Of a stretch of 64,000 nt of DNA, positions 24,712 through 34,441 are shown piece after piece. Each line of letters begins with the position of its first letter. The first letter of the stretch is position 1. The position numbers and the translations under genes are program-made. Location: positions 4,898,001 through 4,962,000 of the forward strand of contig NZ_CP109994.1 of assembly GCF_025947065.1 (NCBI RefSeq), in the 5' to 3' direction. The notes under the pieces are model-generated. The model did not search any database. It saw only the letters and a program-made list of their open reading frames with translations, and had not been told where the DNA came from. The DNA comes from Flavobacterium sp. N1736 (lineage in GTDB: Bacteria; Bacteroidota; Bacteroidia; Flavobacteriales; Flavobacteriaceae).

Positions 24712-25593
24712 ATGTCACATAAAGCAGGTTTTGTAAATATCATCGGAAATCCAAACGTTGGAAAATCAACATTGATGAACGCCTTTGTTGGAGAAAGATT
24801 ATCGATCATTACATCAAAAGCACAAACAACGCGTCACCGTATTCTTGGAATCGTGAATGGCGAAGATTTTCAACTTATATTATCGGATACTCCCGGAATC
24901 ATTAAACCGGCTTATGAAATGCAGGAGTCGATGATGAACTTTGTAAAATCGGCTTTTGAAGATGCTGATATTTTGGTTTACATGGTCGAAATAGGAGAGC
25001 AGGACTTAAAAGACGAAGCTTTCTTTAATAAAATAATCCACGCTAAAATTCCGGTTTTGTTATTGTTGAATAAAATCGATAATTCAAATCAGGAACAATT
25101 AGAGGAACAAGTAGCTTTTTGGACAGCAAAAGTACCAAATGCTGAAATTTTCCCAATCTCGGCTTTACAGAATTTTAATGTACCGGAAGTTTTCGGGAGA
25201 ATCATTGAATTATTACCAGAATCTCCGGCATATTACCCAAAAGATCAATTAACGGACAAACCGGAACGTTTTTTCGTAAACGAAACCATTCGTGAGAAAA
25301 TCTTACTGAATTACAGCAAAGAAATTCCGTATGCGGTTGAAATCGTAACGGAGGAATTTTTTGAGGATGAAAATATTATCAGAATCCGTTCTATAATAAT
25401 GGTAGAACGTGAAACTCAAAAAGGAATCATTATTGGACATAAAGGTGCAGCTCTTAAAAAAGTAGGTACAGAAGCTCGTGCTGATCTGGAAAAATTCTTC
25501 GGAAAACAAATTCACATTGAACTTGTTGTAAAGGTGAATAAAAACTGGAGAAGCAACGCGAATATGCTTAAAAGGTTTGGTTATAATCAATAG
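24712..25593 (+). CDS. era: GTPase Era
   Basis: A 293-aa Era-type GTPase that binds 16S rRNA and assists 30S assembly. G1 is GNPNVGKST (about residues 12-20), G3 DTPG (about 59-62), and G4 NKID (about 120-123). The C-terminal KH domain (about 210-285) has GHKGAALKKVGTEARADLEK. Length matches the family. A TAnnTTTG core sits just upstream, and der follows 341 bp downstream in the same direction; the two GTPase genes are commonly near each other in flavobacteria. Confidence 0.97.
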   Translation: MSHKAGFVNIIGNPNVGKSTLMNAFVGERLSIITSKAQTTRHRILGIVNGEDFQLILSDTPGIIKPAYEMQESMMNFVKSAFEDADILVYMVEIGEQDLKDEAFFNKIIHAKIPVLLLLNKIDNSNQEQLEEQVAFWTAKVPNAEIFPISALQNFNVPEVFGRIIELLPESPAYYPKDQLTDKPERFFVNETIREKILLNYSKEIPYAVEIVTEEFFEDENIIRIRSIIMVERETQKGIIIGHKGAALKKVGTEARADLEKFFGKQIHIELVVKVNKNWRSNANMLKRFGYNQ

Positions 25594-25934
25594 GGTTTGT
25601 TTGTTTCAAGTTTTATTTGTTTCAGGTTTCAGGTTTGAAATGCGAAATGATAATCGAAAAAGTTCTTATGACCTTGAAGCCATAGCCCAGATGAGAACGG
25701 CATCCTTTTGTGGCGGGGTTCGCCATAAAAGATATAGTGGACAGCTGGAAATAGCTCCTGAAAATAACAGGAAAAATAATAAAAAACTTAGGTACTTAGA
25801 AACTTAGCGACTTAGCCACTTTTTTAACTACCTTTGCAAAAAATTAAAATACAGCATTTTGGATTTACAATTTAATATGATTTTGTCAAAAGCAGAATCT
25901 AAAATCTGAAATCTAAAATCTAAAATTCAAAAAA
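25594..25934. repeat. Intergenic region with a hairpin element between era and der
   Basis: Bases about 25670-25762 contain CCATAGCCCAGATGAGAACG followed by a strong hairpin: CTTTTGTGGCG (25705-25715), loop GGGTT, CGCCATAAAAG (25721-25731), then GATATAGTGGACAGCTGGAA. The same kind of element recurs between genes in other Flavobacterium genomes as far as I recall. Bases 25895-25930 are an AATCTAAAATCT-type tandem stretch. A 76-codon frame over the element was rejected. Confidence 0.65.
25829..25836 (+). promoter_or_regulatory. -7 promoter core for der
   Basis: TACCTTTG, identical to the era core, in TAACTACCTTTGCAAAA. It lies 99 nt upstream of the der start codon, implying an 85-90-nt leader. 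Confidence 0.5.
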
Positions 25935-27245
25935 ATGAATAACATTGTTGCGATAGTAGGAAGACCTAATGTAGGGAAATCAACCCTTTTTAATAGGCTG
26001 ATACAAAGAAGAGAAGCTATTGTAGATTCGGTTTCTGGAGTTACCAGAGATAGAAACTACGGTAAAAGCGAGTGGAACGGAAAAGAGTTTTCTGTAATTG
26101 ATACGGGTGGATACGTTCGCGGATCTGATGACGTATTTGAAGGTGAAATCCGTAAACAAGTTGAGCTTGCTATCGATGAAGCTGATGTTATTATTTTTGT
26201 TGTTGATGTAGAAGAAGGAATTACACCAATGGATGACGTTGTTGCGCGCTTATTGCGTAAGGTGACAAAACCAGTTTTATTGGCTGTAAATAAGGTAGAT
26301 AACGCAATGCGTGAGAAAGATGCGCTTGAGTTTTATAACCTTGGTTTAGGAGAATATTTCACGTTTGCAAGTATTTCAGGAAGTGGAACGGGAGATTTAT
26401 TAGATGCTTTGATTGATGCTTTTCCGGAAAAACCAGAGCCTGTTCAGGAAGAAATAGTTTTACCTCGTTTTGCTGTTGTAGGACGTCCGAATGCAGGAAA
26501 ATCAAGCTTTATCAATGCATTAATTGGTAAAGAACGTTTTATGGTAACGGATATTGCAGGAACAACTCGTGATGCAATTGATACAAAATTTGACCGTTTT
26601 GGTTTTGAATTTAACTTAGTCGATACCGCGGGAATTCGTCGTAAAGCTAAAGTGAAGGAAGATTTAGAGTTTTACTCTGTAATGCGTTCTGTTCGTGCGA
26701 TTGAGCATGCAGATATTTGTATTTTGGTTATCGATGCAACCCGTGGATTTGAAGGTCAGGATCAAAGTATTTTTTGGCTGGCTGAAAAAAACCGTAAAGG
26801 TGTTGTAATCCTGGTAAACAAATGGGATTTGGTTGAAAAAGATACCATGTCAACCCGTGATTACGAAGAAAAAATCAAAAAAGAATTAATGCCTTTTACT
26901 GATGTGCCAATTTTGTTCGTTTCGGCTTTAACGAAACAACGTTTATTGAAAGCATTGGAAGCTACGGTTCAGGTTTTTGAAAACAGAAAACAAAGAATTG
27001 CAACTTCAAAATTCAACGAATATATGTTGAAGGTTATTGAAGCATATCCGCCGCCAGCGACTAAAGGAAAGTATGTAAAAATTAAATATTGCATGCAATT
27101 GCCAACTTTAACGCCTCAGTTCGTGTTTTTTGCCAATATGCCACAATATGTTAAAGAACCTTACAAACGTTATCTGGAAAATAAAATTAGAGAAAATTGG
27201 GATTTTTCAGGAGTTCCAATTGATATTTATATCAGAGAAAAATAA
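25935..27245 (+). CDS. der: Ribosome biogenesis GTPase Der (EngA)
   Basis: A 436-aa protein with two tandem GTPase domains: GRPNVGKST (about residues 8-16) with DTGG and NKVD, and GRPNAGKSS (about 182-190) with DTAG and NKWD. A KH-like C-terminal domain follows, containing [20 protein letters not shown]. Der acts in 50S subunit maturation. The double G-domain and length are diagnostic. A terminator follows 7 nt after the stop. Confidence 0.97.
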   Translation: MNNIVAIVGRPNVGKSTLFNRLIQRREAIVDSVSGVTRDRNYGKSEWNGKEFSVIDTGGYVRGSDDVFEGEIRKQVELAIDEADVIIFVVDVEEGITPMDDVVARLLRKVTKPVLLAVNKVDNAMREKDALEFYNLGLGEYFTFASISGSGTGDLLDALIDAFPEKPEPVQEEIVLPRFAVVGRPNAGKSSFINALIGKERFMVTDIAGTTRDAIDTKFDRFGFEFNLVDTAGIRRKAKVKEDLEFYSVMRSVRAIEHADICILVIDATRGFEGQDQSIFWLAEKNRKGVVILVNKWDLVEKDTMSTRDYEEKIKKELMPFTDVPILFVSALTKQRLLKALEATVQVFENRKQRIATSKFNEYMLKVIEAYPPPATKGKYVKIKYCMQLPTLTPQFVFFANMPQYVKEPYKRYLENKIRENWDFSGVPIDIYIREK

Positions 27246-27251
27246 AATAAA

Positions 27252-27280
27252 AAGTCCCCAAATAAGGGGATTTTTTTTTT
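27252..27280 (+). terminator. Terminator of der
   Basis: AAGTCCCC-AAATAA-GGGGATT followed by a run of ten T residues. Confidence 0.88.
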
Positions 27281-27379
27281 GATCAAATTTTTTTAATGGC
27301 ATGCTATTTGAATAAATGTAAAAAATACAATTAAACCTTTTAAGATTTTTTTAGTCTTACTATTCTAACTAACCAATTT

Positions 27380-30130
27380 ATGATCAAATTTTATTATTTT
27401 TCACTGTTTTTTTTATTTTGCTTTGCAGCAAATGCCCAGAATGATATTGTTATCAAGGGAACCGTTCTCGATGTAAATACACAAGTGCCTTTAGAACTTG
27501 CCACAGTTTATTTTACAACTGTAAAAGATTCTACTGTTATTGAATATGCCACTACAGATAAAAATGGCAATTTTAGATTAAGTACTAAAAAATACGATAA
27601 ACCCGTTGTTTTAAAAGTAAGCTATGAAGGATATCAAACTTTTTATGAAGACCAAAAAGGACTTTTAGAGAGTAAAGATTTCGGAAAGTTATATTTATTC
27701 GAAAGTATAAACGCACTTGATAATGTGGTGATTAAAAGTGAAGCGCCGCCAATTACCATAAAAAAAGATACTTTAGAGTTTAATGCTTCTTCATACAAAG
27801 TTCGTCCAGATTCGAATGTCGAAACTTTACTGAAACAATTGCCCGGAGTTGATGTTGACAGTGACGGAAAGGTAACTGTAAACGGGAGGGAAGTAACGCA
27901 GTTTTTGGTAAACGGAAAAACTTTTTTTGATAAAGACGGAGCAATTGCATTAAAGAATTTGCCTGCAGAAATTATTAAAAAAATTCAGGTTTCTGATTAT
28001 AAAACAAAGAAAGAAGAATTATCCAAACAAGAATCTACCTCTGATTATTCCAGTATCAACATCACAATTGATGAAAAGAAGAATAAAGGATATTTTGGAA
28101 AAATACTCGGCGGATATGGATCTGATGATCGGTATGAAAGTAGTTTAATTGTGAATTTTTTCAATAATAAACAGAAAATAAGTGTTTTGGCTTCTTCCAA
28201 TAATATAAACTCAACGGGATTTGCTCAGGATGAGGTTTTTGATAATATGGGAGGCGGAAGAAACACAAAAAGCGGCAGTTCTGGTTCCGGCGGAAAAGGA
28301 ATTACACAATCTAATTTGATTGGACTGAATTACTCTGATGACTGGAGCGAAAAATTAGCAGCGATGGGAAGTTATAATTTTTCGAATTCAGTGAATAAGA
28401 ATGATAGTAAATCAGACCAGATTAGCTTTTTACCTAACGGAGATATACACACTGCTGCTGAGTCAACTTCTAGAAATGAAAACACAGGAAATAAAGCAAA
28501 TGTTGAGCTTGAATATAAAATAGACCCAACGATGCGACTTGTTGTGGCGCCAAAAATCAGTGAGGGACACTCAAACAGCAGGTCTTCTTCGTCTAGTTTT
28601 TCTGAAGATGAAAATGGAGACGCTTTAAACAAAAGTACTTCAAAATCTTATGGTGAAAGTAAAAATACCAGTTTTAGCAATGCGATCAATTTCAATAAAT
28701 CATTTAAGAAAAAATCGCGTAATCTGAGTTTTGTATTCACAAATAATAATACAAATAGTGATTCTGACGGTTTAAATCTTTCTGAAACTATCTTTTATCA
28801 GGATAGCACAAAACCTAATGATGAAAGAAATCAAAACAATAAAAAATCAAGCAGTAACGACGCATATTCTGCAGATATTGAATATACAGAACCTGTAACA
28901 GATTCGTTGAGAATAAGATTTGGGTCAGATTTTGACTGGGCAAGTACGATGAATGATGAAAAGACCTTTAACTTTGATCCAGCCACACAATCTTATACTG
29001 ATTTGAACGCAGCGTTGAGTAATTATACGACTTCAAAACAAAACTCAATTAGTCCGAAAGTAGGGCTTACTTTGCAAAAGAGTAAATTTACCATCAACTT
29101 AAATTCCAGAACTGCTATTATCGATTTTGATAATCATTCGTTATATCTCGGTCAGACAACAGATTTGAATAAAAAATATGCATTGCCTTACGGAGATTTT
29201 CAAATTAGATATAAATTTTCCCGCTCAAAAAATTTGACATTTAAATACGATTATTCAAACGCACTTCCTTCTTCAACGCAATTAATGCCGGTTTTAGATT
29301 TGAGTAATCCGTTGAACACCGTAATAGGGAATCCGAATTTGAAACCAATCGAGAAAAGCAGTGCTAATTTCAATTTTAAAAATTATGATTTCCGAACCCG
29401 TTCAGGATATAATTTTTATGTAAAAGGAGATTATTACAACAATGATGTGGTTTCTACTTCGATTTATGATGATAGCGGAAAAAGAACGACTACTTATGCC
29501 AATATTTCGGGAACATATACAGCGTCTATTGGCGGAAACTGGAATCAATCCCTAAAAAGAGATGCCCATGTTTTAAGATACGGTTTCGGATTAAACAGCA
29601 GTTATGCTTTTGATAAAGGTTTTACAAATGGAGTAATTTATACCGCAAAATCTGTAGCTGTAACTCCAAAAATAAATTTCACTTATGAGTATGGGGAGAT
29701 TTTAATAGTTTCACCAACATACAGTTTATCCTATAATGATACAAGATATGAGGGCGCAGGAAATCCAAGTTCGAATGTAGTTCACAGAATTAATTTGCAG
29801 ACAACAACATACTGGCCAGAAAATTTAATTTTCGGAAATGATTTTGGATATACATACAACTCTAATATTTCAAGCAATTTCAAAAAAGATTTTTATTTAT
29901 GGAACACAAGTTTATCTTATGGTTTTTTTGATAAAAAAGTCTACGCAAAAGTAAAGGTTTATGATGTTTTAAATCAGAATCAAAGTGCTACAAGAACCAT
30001 CTCGGCAACCTCAATTCGTGATGAAGAGAATACTGTTTTAAAAAGATACATCATGTTTTCTGTAAGTTATAAAATTGGAAATTTTGCCGGAGCAGAAAAA
30101 GGGAAAAAGAGAAGACAGAGAGAGGAATAG
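27380..30130 (+). CDS. Outer-membrane beta-barrel family protein (TonB-receptor-like)
   Basis: A 916-aa protein with a signal peptide (MIKFYYFSLFFLFCFAANAQ), a carboxypeptidase-regulatory-like domain (about 22-105, IVIKGTVLDVNTQVPLELAT), a plug-like segment (about 120-215, VETLLKQLPGVDVDSDGKVT, VNGKTFF), and a long barrel rich in alternating aromatic strands ending YIMFSVSYKIGNF. The C-terminal tail is basic (GKKRRQREE). These barrels resemble TonB-dependent receptors and are abundant in Flavobacterium; substrate unknown. It is a single gene between der and a convergent receptor gene. Confidence 0.85.
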   Translation: MIKFYYFSLFFLFCFAANAQNDIVIKGTVLDVNTQVPLELATVYFTTVKDSTVIEYATTDKNGNFRLSTKKYDKPVVLKVSYEGYQTFYEDQKGLLESKDFGKLYLFESINALDNVVIKSEAPPITIKKDTLEFNASSYKVRPDSNVETLLKQLPGVDVDSDGKVTVNGREVTQFLVNGKTFFDKDGAIALKNLPAEIIKKIQVSDYKTKKEELSKQESTSDYSSINITIDEKKNKGYFGKILGGYGSDDRYESSLIVNFFNNKQKISVLASSNNINSTGFAQDEVFDNMGGGRNTKSGSSGSGGKGITQSNLIGLNYSDDWSEKLAAMGSYNFSNSVNKNDSKSDQISFLPNGDIHTAAESTSRNENTGNKANVELEYKIDPTMRLVVAPKISEGHSNSRSSSSSFSEDENGDALNKSTSKSYGESKNTSFSNAINFNKSFKKKSRNLSFVFTNNNTNSDSDGLNLSETIFYQDSTKPNDERNQNNKKSSSNDAYSADIEYTEPVTDSLRIRFGSDFDWASTMNDEKTFNFDPATQSYTDLNAALSNYTTSKQNSISPKVGLTLQKSKFTINLNSRTAIIDFDNHSLYLGQTTDLNKKYALPYGDFQIRYKFSRSKNLTFKYDYSNALPSSTQLMPVLDLSNPLNTVIGNPNLKPIEKSSANFNFKNYDFRTRSGYNFYVKGDYYNNDVVSTSIYDDSGKRTTTYANISGTYTASIGGNWNQSLKRDAHVLRYGFGLNSSYAFDKGFTNGVIYTAKSVAVTPKINFTYEYGEILIVSPTYSLSYNDTRYEGAGNPSSNVVHRINLQTTTYWPENLIFGNDFGYTYNSNISSNFKKDFYLWNTSLSYGFFDKKVYAKVKVYDVLNQNQSATRTISATSIRDEENTVLKRYIMFSVSYKIGNFAGAEKGKKRRQREE

Positions 30131-30226
30131 GTTTTTTTTGAAGGGACAAAGGTTCTGAGGTTCAAAGGGACAAAGATTGATCTCATATTTTCACAATTCA
30201 CAATTTTCACAAAAATAAAAACATAC

Positions 30227-30261
30227 AAAAAAGCGAGATAGATTTAAAATCTATCTCGCTT
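30227..30261 (-). terminator. Terminator of the TonB-dependent receptor gene
   Basis: AAGCGAGATAGATT / AATCTATCTCGCTT, a perfect 14-bp stem with a 3-nt loop, followed on the minus strand by TTTTG. It lies 24 nt past the receptor stop. Confidence 0.9.
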
Positions 30262-30285
30262 AATTTATTTAAAATTAACTAAATG

Positions 30286-32835
30286 TTATAGTGAATATTT
30301 TAAAGTAACGCCATAAGTTCTTTGATCTCCAAGTACTCCGGCATATTGTCCTGCGTTTCCACCGGCAGGCAATAATTGCTCATAATAATCTTTGTTTAAA
30401 AGGTTACGACCCCAGAAATGTACTGACAAACCCTGAGAAGCACGGAAACCTAAACGCGCATTAAAAATCGCATATCCCTGAACTACTAAATATTTTGAAG
30501 CCGATGGACTTGATGAAAATTCAGAACGTGCATAAGAATCAGCGGCTACGAAAATTTTTCCTGAATTCCCGAAGAATTTTGCATTATCAGAAAGTTCACC
30601 GCCTAAAGATCCTGCCCATCTTGAAGCACCAGGCAATGCAGATCCTGAAACATCTTTAAATGATACCGGAGCTCCTGTTTCTTCTAATGGAAGTGGCGCA
30701 TTTGTAAATTTCACATATTTGCCATCTGTATAAGTTGCGGCTCCGTTTATTGTTAAATTTGGACTCACTACAAAACTTGCATCAAGTTCAACACCTTGTA
30801 CACGTACTTTGTCAGCATTAGCAAGATATCCACGGTTTACACCTAACTCAGCTGCCTGAACGTTGGTTTGGAAATCATTAATATCCGTTTGAAAGAATGC
30901 TAAGTTAAAGATAGAATTTTTGAAAGGAGATGTTTTTACACCCAATTCATAATGATTTACTTTTTCTGGTTTAATTACTGCTAAGTCCAGCAAAGGATCT
31001 CCTGCAGCATTTGTTGGAAGTCCCGCAACGTTTACACCAACAGGTTTGTAACTTTTAGCATAAGTTCCATAAGCATTGATTTTGTCGCTTGCTTTTACAG
31101 TAACTGTAATATTTCCGGAAAAGTCTGTGTTGTCAATAGCCGTATCAAATGCCTGATCAGAATATACTTGTTTTTTCAAAGCAAGTAATGCAGGATCTGT
31201 TGTTTGTAAACCTCCATAAGTTGTACGGGCATAATGAGCATCTTTTTTGTCATAATTATATCGTAAACCTGGTAAAACATGTAACCAGTCTGTAATAGCC
31301 CAGTCAATCTGACCAAATACTGCAGCACTGGATGCTCTGATATTCGCATCAGTTTTGATTCCGTATCCTTCAAAAAGACCCGGCGTTTTCCATAAAGCAC
31401 TTGTTGAACTTTGAGCAAATCTCCATTGTGCATTTCCAGATTCTTCAGTACCATCTGTTTGTGATGTTTGATCAATGAAGAATACTCCCGCAACACCACT
31501 AATTTTAGATGTTAATTGTCCTGCGTAACGAACCTCTTGGGTAATTTGGGTTTGTCTTGTTGGATTTTGTGATTTAGCCAACACTTGTAAACCTGTAAAA
31601 TCCCTGTCATTTGATGGATCCCAGTTCCAGAATCTCCATGCAGTTGTAGAGGTTAAAGTTCCGCCTCCAATTTTTGTGTCGATATTTAAAGAAAGACCTC
31701 CCATATCCTGATTCGAACGCCATGGTGTATCCTGATCAATTTTGCGATCAAATGCATTTTGGCTTGGAAGCTGATAATTCAAATCTTTAATAATAGCATC
31801 AAATTGACGATAAGCTGCTCTTTGAGTTGGAGCAACACCAGCTACAACCTGAGCATACCCGTCAGGACGTTGTGTTGTAATATCAGCAGCTAATATAATA
31901 TTCGTATTTACAGTTGGCGTCCAAAGTAATTGACCTCTTATACCTTGATTGTTTAATGTATTTGTAGATCTTCCAGTTGCAACATTATCCACTAAACCAT
32001 CACGTTGTGTACCTGAGAATGATAATCTACCTGCAACTTTTTTACCTAAAGCACCAGTAACAGAAGCTTTAGCCTGCAGGAAAGAATAATTTCCGTAGCT
32101 AACTTCAAAATCAGCACCAGAAGTAAAACTTGGTTTACGGGTTGTGATATTAAATGCACCCGAAGTCGTATTTTTCCCAAATAAAGAACCTTGTGGTCCG
32201 CGTAAAACTTCAATTTGTTCTACATCGATAAAATCAAGCGTTGTTGCTGCCGGACGTGCATAATAAACACCGTCTACATAAAAACCAACGCCCGGATCAA
32301 TTCCGTCATTTGTAAGTCCGAAAGGAGAACCAAGACTACGAATGTTAATTCCGGTATTTCTTGGGTTTGAAGAATATAATTGAACAGAAGGAACTAATTC
32401 TTTAATACGATTTACGTTAAAAGCTCCGGTTTGTTCTGCTTGTTTTCCTGTAATAACAGAAATTGCGATTGGCACATCCTGTACTTTTTCAATTCTTCTT
32501 CTTGAAGAAACAACCACTTCAATAAGTTCATTTTCTTCGTGAATAATTAATTGTAAAGGTGTTGTTGGTAAAGCTGTAAGTTCTATTTCAGTAGTTTTGT
32601 AACCTACATATTGAACCAAAAGTGTAACAGGAAGTTTTCCTTTAGAGTCTATGGTAAATTTTCCGTTTTGATCTGTAGTAGCGCTTGAAGTTGTTCCTTT
32701 TATAACAACATTAGCGGCTTCCAGCGGAATGTTTTCGTTTGTGTTAACCACACCTTCAATATTTTGTGCGTAAGATGTCGTGAAGGCTAAAAGTAAAAAG
32801 ATGCTTGTAAGTGATATTTTATGTAGAGTTTTCAT
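30286..32835 (-). CDS. TonB-dependent receptor (siderophore/iron-complex type)
   Basis: An 849-aa outer-membrane importer. It has a signal peptide (MKTLHKISLTSIFLLLAFTT), a carboxypeptidase-regulatory-like domain (about 25-100), a plug (about 112-225: RIEKVQDVPIAISVITGKQA, PGVGFYVDGVYYAR, IEVLRGPQGSLFGKNTTSGA), and a 22-strand-type barrel ending RTYGVTLKYSL. The VPIAISVI and LRGPQGSLFGKN signatures are typical of iron-complex receptors. An Rrf2 regulator gene lies upstream with a candidate operator over this gene's promoter, so control by Fe-S or sulfur status is plausible. Substrate not determined. Confidence 0.88.
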   Translation of the reverse strand: MKTLHKISLTSIFLLLAFTTSYAQNIEGVVNTNENIPLEAANVVIKGTTSSATTDQNGKFTIDSKGKLPVTLLVQYVGYKTTEIELTALPTTPLQLIIHEENELIEVVVSSRRRIEKVQDVPIAISVITGKQAEQTGAFNVNRIKELVPSVQLYSSNPRNTGINIRSLGSPFGLTNDGIDPGVGFYVDGVYYARPAATTLDFIDVEQIEVLRGPQGSLFGKNTTSGAFNITTRKPSFTSGADFEVSYGNYSFLQAKASVTGALGKKVAGRLSFSGTQRDGLVDNVATGRSTNTLNNQGIRGQLLWTPTVNTNIILAADITTQRPDGYAQVVAGVAPTQRAAYRQFDAIIKDLNYQLPSQNAFDRKIDQDTPWRSNQDMGGLSLNIDTKIGGGTLTSTTAWRFWNWDPSNDRDFTGLQVLAKSQNPTRQTQITQEVRYAGQLTSKISGVAGVFFIDQTSQTDGTEESGNAQWRFAQSSTSALWKTPGLFEGYGIKTDANIRASSAAVFGQIDWAITDWLHVLPGLRYNYDKKDAHYARTTYGGLQTTDPALLALKKQVYSDQAFDTAIDNTDFSGNITVTVKASDKINAYGTYAKSYKPVGVNVAGLPTNAAGDPLLDLAVIKPEKVNHYELGVKTSPFKNSIFNLAFFQTDINDFQTNVQAAELGVNRGYLANADKVRVQGVELDASFVVSPNLTINGAATYTDGKYVKFTNAPLPLEETGAPVSFKDVSGSALPGASRWAGSLGGELSDNAKFFGNSGKIFVAADSYARSEFSSSPSASKYLVVQGYAIFNARLGFRASQGLSVHFWGRNLLNKDYYEQLLPAGGNAGQYAGVLGDQRTYGVTLKYSL

Positions 32836-33034
32836 TTTTATATTAAGTATATGTGATTAGTAGAATTTAAAATAAATTTTTTTTAAATCAACACATACAC
32901 ATTAATGATGAATTGCTTTTCACGGTTGTGAAAAATTTGACTTGGTTTTTTTGCAAAAGATTTGTTACACTTGATGGAGTAAAATGTACTTTCATGAGTT
33001 AAAATTTTGTAATTGGTTAGGTGATTACTTTTTG

Positions 33035-33073
33035 CAAATATAAATATTAATTCTATCGATTTACTAGGAATTA
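33035..33073 (-). promoter_or_regulatory. Candidate promoter and operator of the TonB receptor gene
   Basis: On the minus strand TATATTTG (33035-33042) fits TAnnTTTG. Just upstream, over the -33 region, TAATTC (33048-33053) and GAATTA (33068-33073) form an inverted repeat 14 bp apart. It begins right after the Rrf2 gene stop and leaves a leader of about 190 nt before the receptor start. Repression by the neighbouring Rrf2 protein is inferred. Confidence 0.45.
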
Positions 33074-33085
33074 GAAAATATTTTT

Positions 33086-33499
33086 TTATTTCTTTACCAA
33101 TGAAGCGATAGTGATACCTTCCATAGCTTTCAAAGTTTTGTCTCTAATAAGAACCAATCCCTGATGTAGGCTGCATTCTGACTCAGTTTTGCAATCAGAA
33201 CATGGTTCGTAAAAATTTAAAGAAGCACAAGGCAAAAGTGCGATTGCACCGTCAAATAAACGATGAATTTCTGCCAGAGTAATATCATTTTTAGATTTTA
33301 TCAAATAATATCCGCCAAATTTTCCCTGCTTACTGCTCACAAAACGTCCTCTTTTTAGATCTAATAAAATTTGCTCTAAAAACTTTTTAGGAATATTAGC
33401 ACCATCAGCGATTTCCACAGTTCTGGAAATGTGATTTTCGTCTTGTTCTGCTAAATAAAGTAAGGCTTTAAGGGCATATTTTGCTTTATGTGATAACAT
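33086..33499 (-). CDS. Rrf2-family transcriptional regulator
   Basis: A 137-aa Rrf2 protein: winged helix at residues 1-75 (MLSHKAKYALKALLYLAEQD, ANIPKKFLEQILLDLKRGRF, KQGKFGGYYLIK), and a C-terminal part with four cysteines (PCASLNFYEPCSDCKTESEC, about residues 91-110). The cysteine spacing recalls Fe-S-binding Rrf2 members such as IscR and NsrR but is not identical. Located directly upstream of the TonB receptor on the same strand. Likely senses Fe-S, redox or sulfur status; ligand undetermined. Confidence 0.9.
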   Translation of the reverse strand: MLSHKAKYALKALLYLAEQDENHISRTVEIADGANIPKKFLEQILLDLKRGRFVSSKQGKFGGYYLIKSKNDITLAEIHRLFDGAIALLPCASLNFYEPCSDCKTESECSLHQGLVLIRDKTLKAMEGITIASLVKK

Positions 33500-33598
33500 C
33501 TAATGAATTATAAATTATTAATTATGATTATGAATTGTAAATTTTGAAACTGATAACTGAAAACTGCGACTGCAGAACTGATATTGAATACCAGAATT

Positions 33599-34441
33599 TT
33601 ACCAGCCTCCGCTAGAACCTCCGCCAGAGAATCCGCCACCGCCAAAACCTCCACCGAAGCCACCGCCTCCACCGCCAAAACCACCACCGGATGATCCGCC
33701 GCCGAAACCGCCAAATCCTCCGCCACTGCTTCTGCCAAGACTGCTTAACAGAATTACATCCATCAGGCTCGGTCCTCCGCCATTGTTACCTGAGTTTCCT
33801 CCACCGCCTTTTTTATTTCGGGAAATCAAAATTAAAACAATTACAACAATTACGATTAAAGGTAATATCGGGAAATCCTTTTCTTTTTTGGCTTGCTTGC
33901 GTTCGCCTTTAAATTTTCCTTTAAAAACATCGATTATGGCATCAGTTCCTTTGTCAAGACCGTTGTAGAAACTTCCTGCTTTAAATTCGGGAATGATTAT
34001 ATTTCTGATTATTGTTCCTCCAATTCCGGCCGTCAGACGATCTTCAACGCCGTATCCGGGATTAATGGCAATCTTTTTCTCGTTTTTGGCAAGTAAAATA
34101 ATAACACCATTATCATCTTGTTTTGTTCCGCCAATTCCCCAGGTTTGTCCCCATTTTGTGGCCAGCTGGCTTACATCTTCACCTTTTAAACTCTCAATTG
34201 TAATAACAACAATTTGAGTTGTGGTAGAATCTGAATAACGAATTAGTTTTTCTTCAAGCTGTGCTTTTTCACCAGCGCTTAAAATATTTGCATAGTCATA
34301 AACGGAAGTCTGTAAACTAGGTTTTTCCGGAATAGTAAACTGGGCAAAAATGCTATTGCAGGTAAAAAAAGCGATAAACAAAAGAGTAAACTGAAAAATT
34401 CCGTTGGAATTTGATATTTTGTTTGTGGAAATTTTCATCAT
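33599..34441 (-). CDS. TPM-domain membrane protein (YgcG-like) with Gly-rich tail
   Basis: A 280-aa protein: signal peptide (about 10-33), TPM domain (about 40-170: VYDYANILSAGEKAQLEEKL, TTQIVVITIESLKGEDVSQL, NDNGVIILLAKNEKKIAIN-like stretch), one transmembrane helix (about 192-208, PLILPLIVIVVIVLILI-type), and a C-terminal Gly/Ser/Phe-rich tail (SGGGFGGFGGG). TPM proteins are associated with LemA in many bacteria, and in phototrophs the family aids photosystem II repair. It is the last gene of an M23-MerR-lemA-TPM-TPM train and abuts its TPM neighbour. Confidence 0.9.
   Translation of the reverse strand: MMKISTNKISNSNGIFQFTLLFIAFFTCNSIFAQFTIPEKPSLQTSVYDYANILSAGEKAQLEEKLIRYSDSTTTQIVVITIESLKGEDVSQLATKWGQTWGIGGTKQDDNGVIILLAKNEKKIAINPGYGVEDRLTAGIGGTIIRNIIIPEFKAGSFYNGLDKGTDAIIDVFKGKFKGERKQAKKEKDFPILPLIVIVVIVLILISRNKKGGGGNSGNNGGGPSLMDVILLSSLGRSSGGGFGGFGGGSSGGGFGGGGGGFGGGFGGGGFSGGGSSGGW

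Noticed and set aside
25577..25807. 76-codon frame between era and der
   Set aside because: Covers the intergenic hairpin element and overlaps the era stop; no domain and repeat-derived sequence.
32836..33035. Riboswitch in the long TonB-receptor leader
   Set aside because: No cobalamin, TPP, SAM or other riboswitch core could be recognised in the about 190-nt leader.
33508..33738. 76-codon Ala/Val-rich minus-strand frame
   Set aside because: Out-of-frame reading of the Gly-rich tail of the TPM protein.
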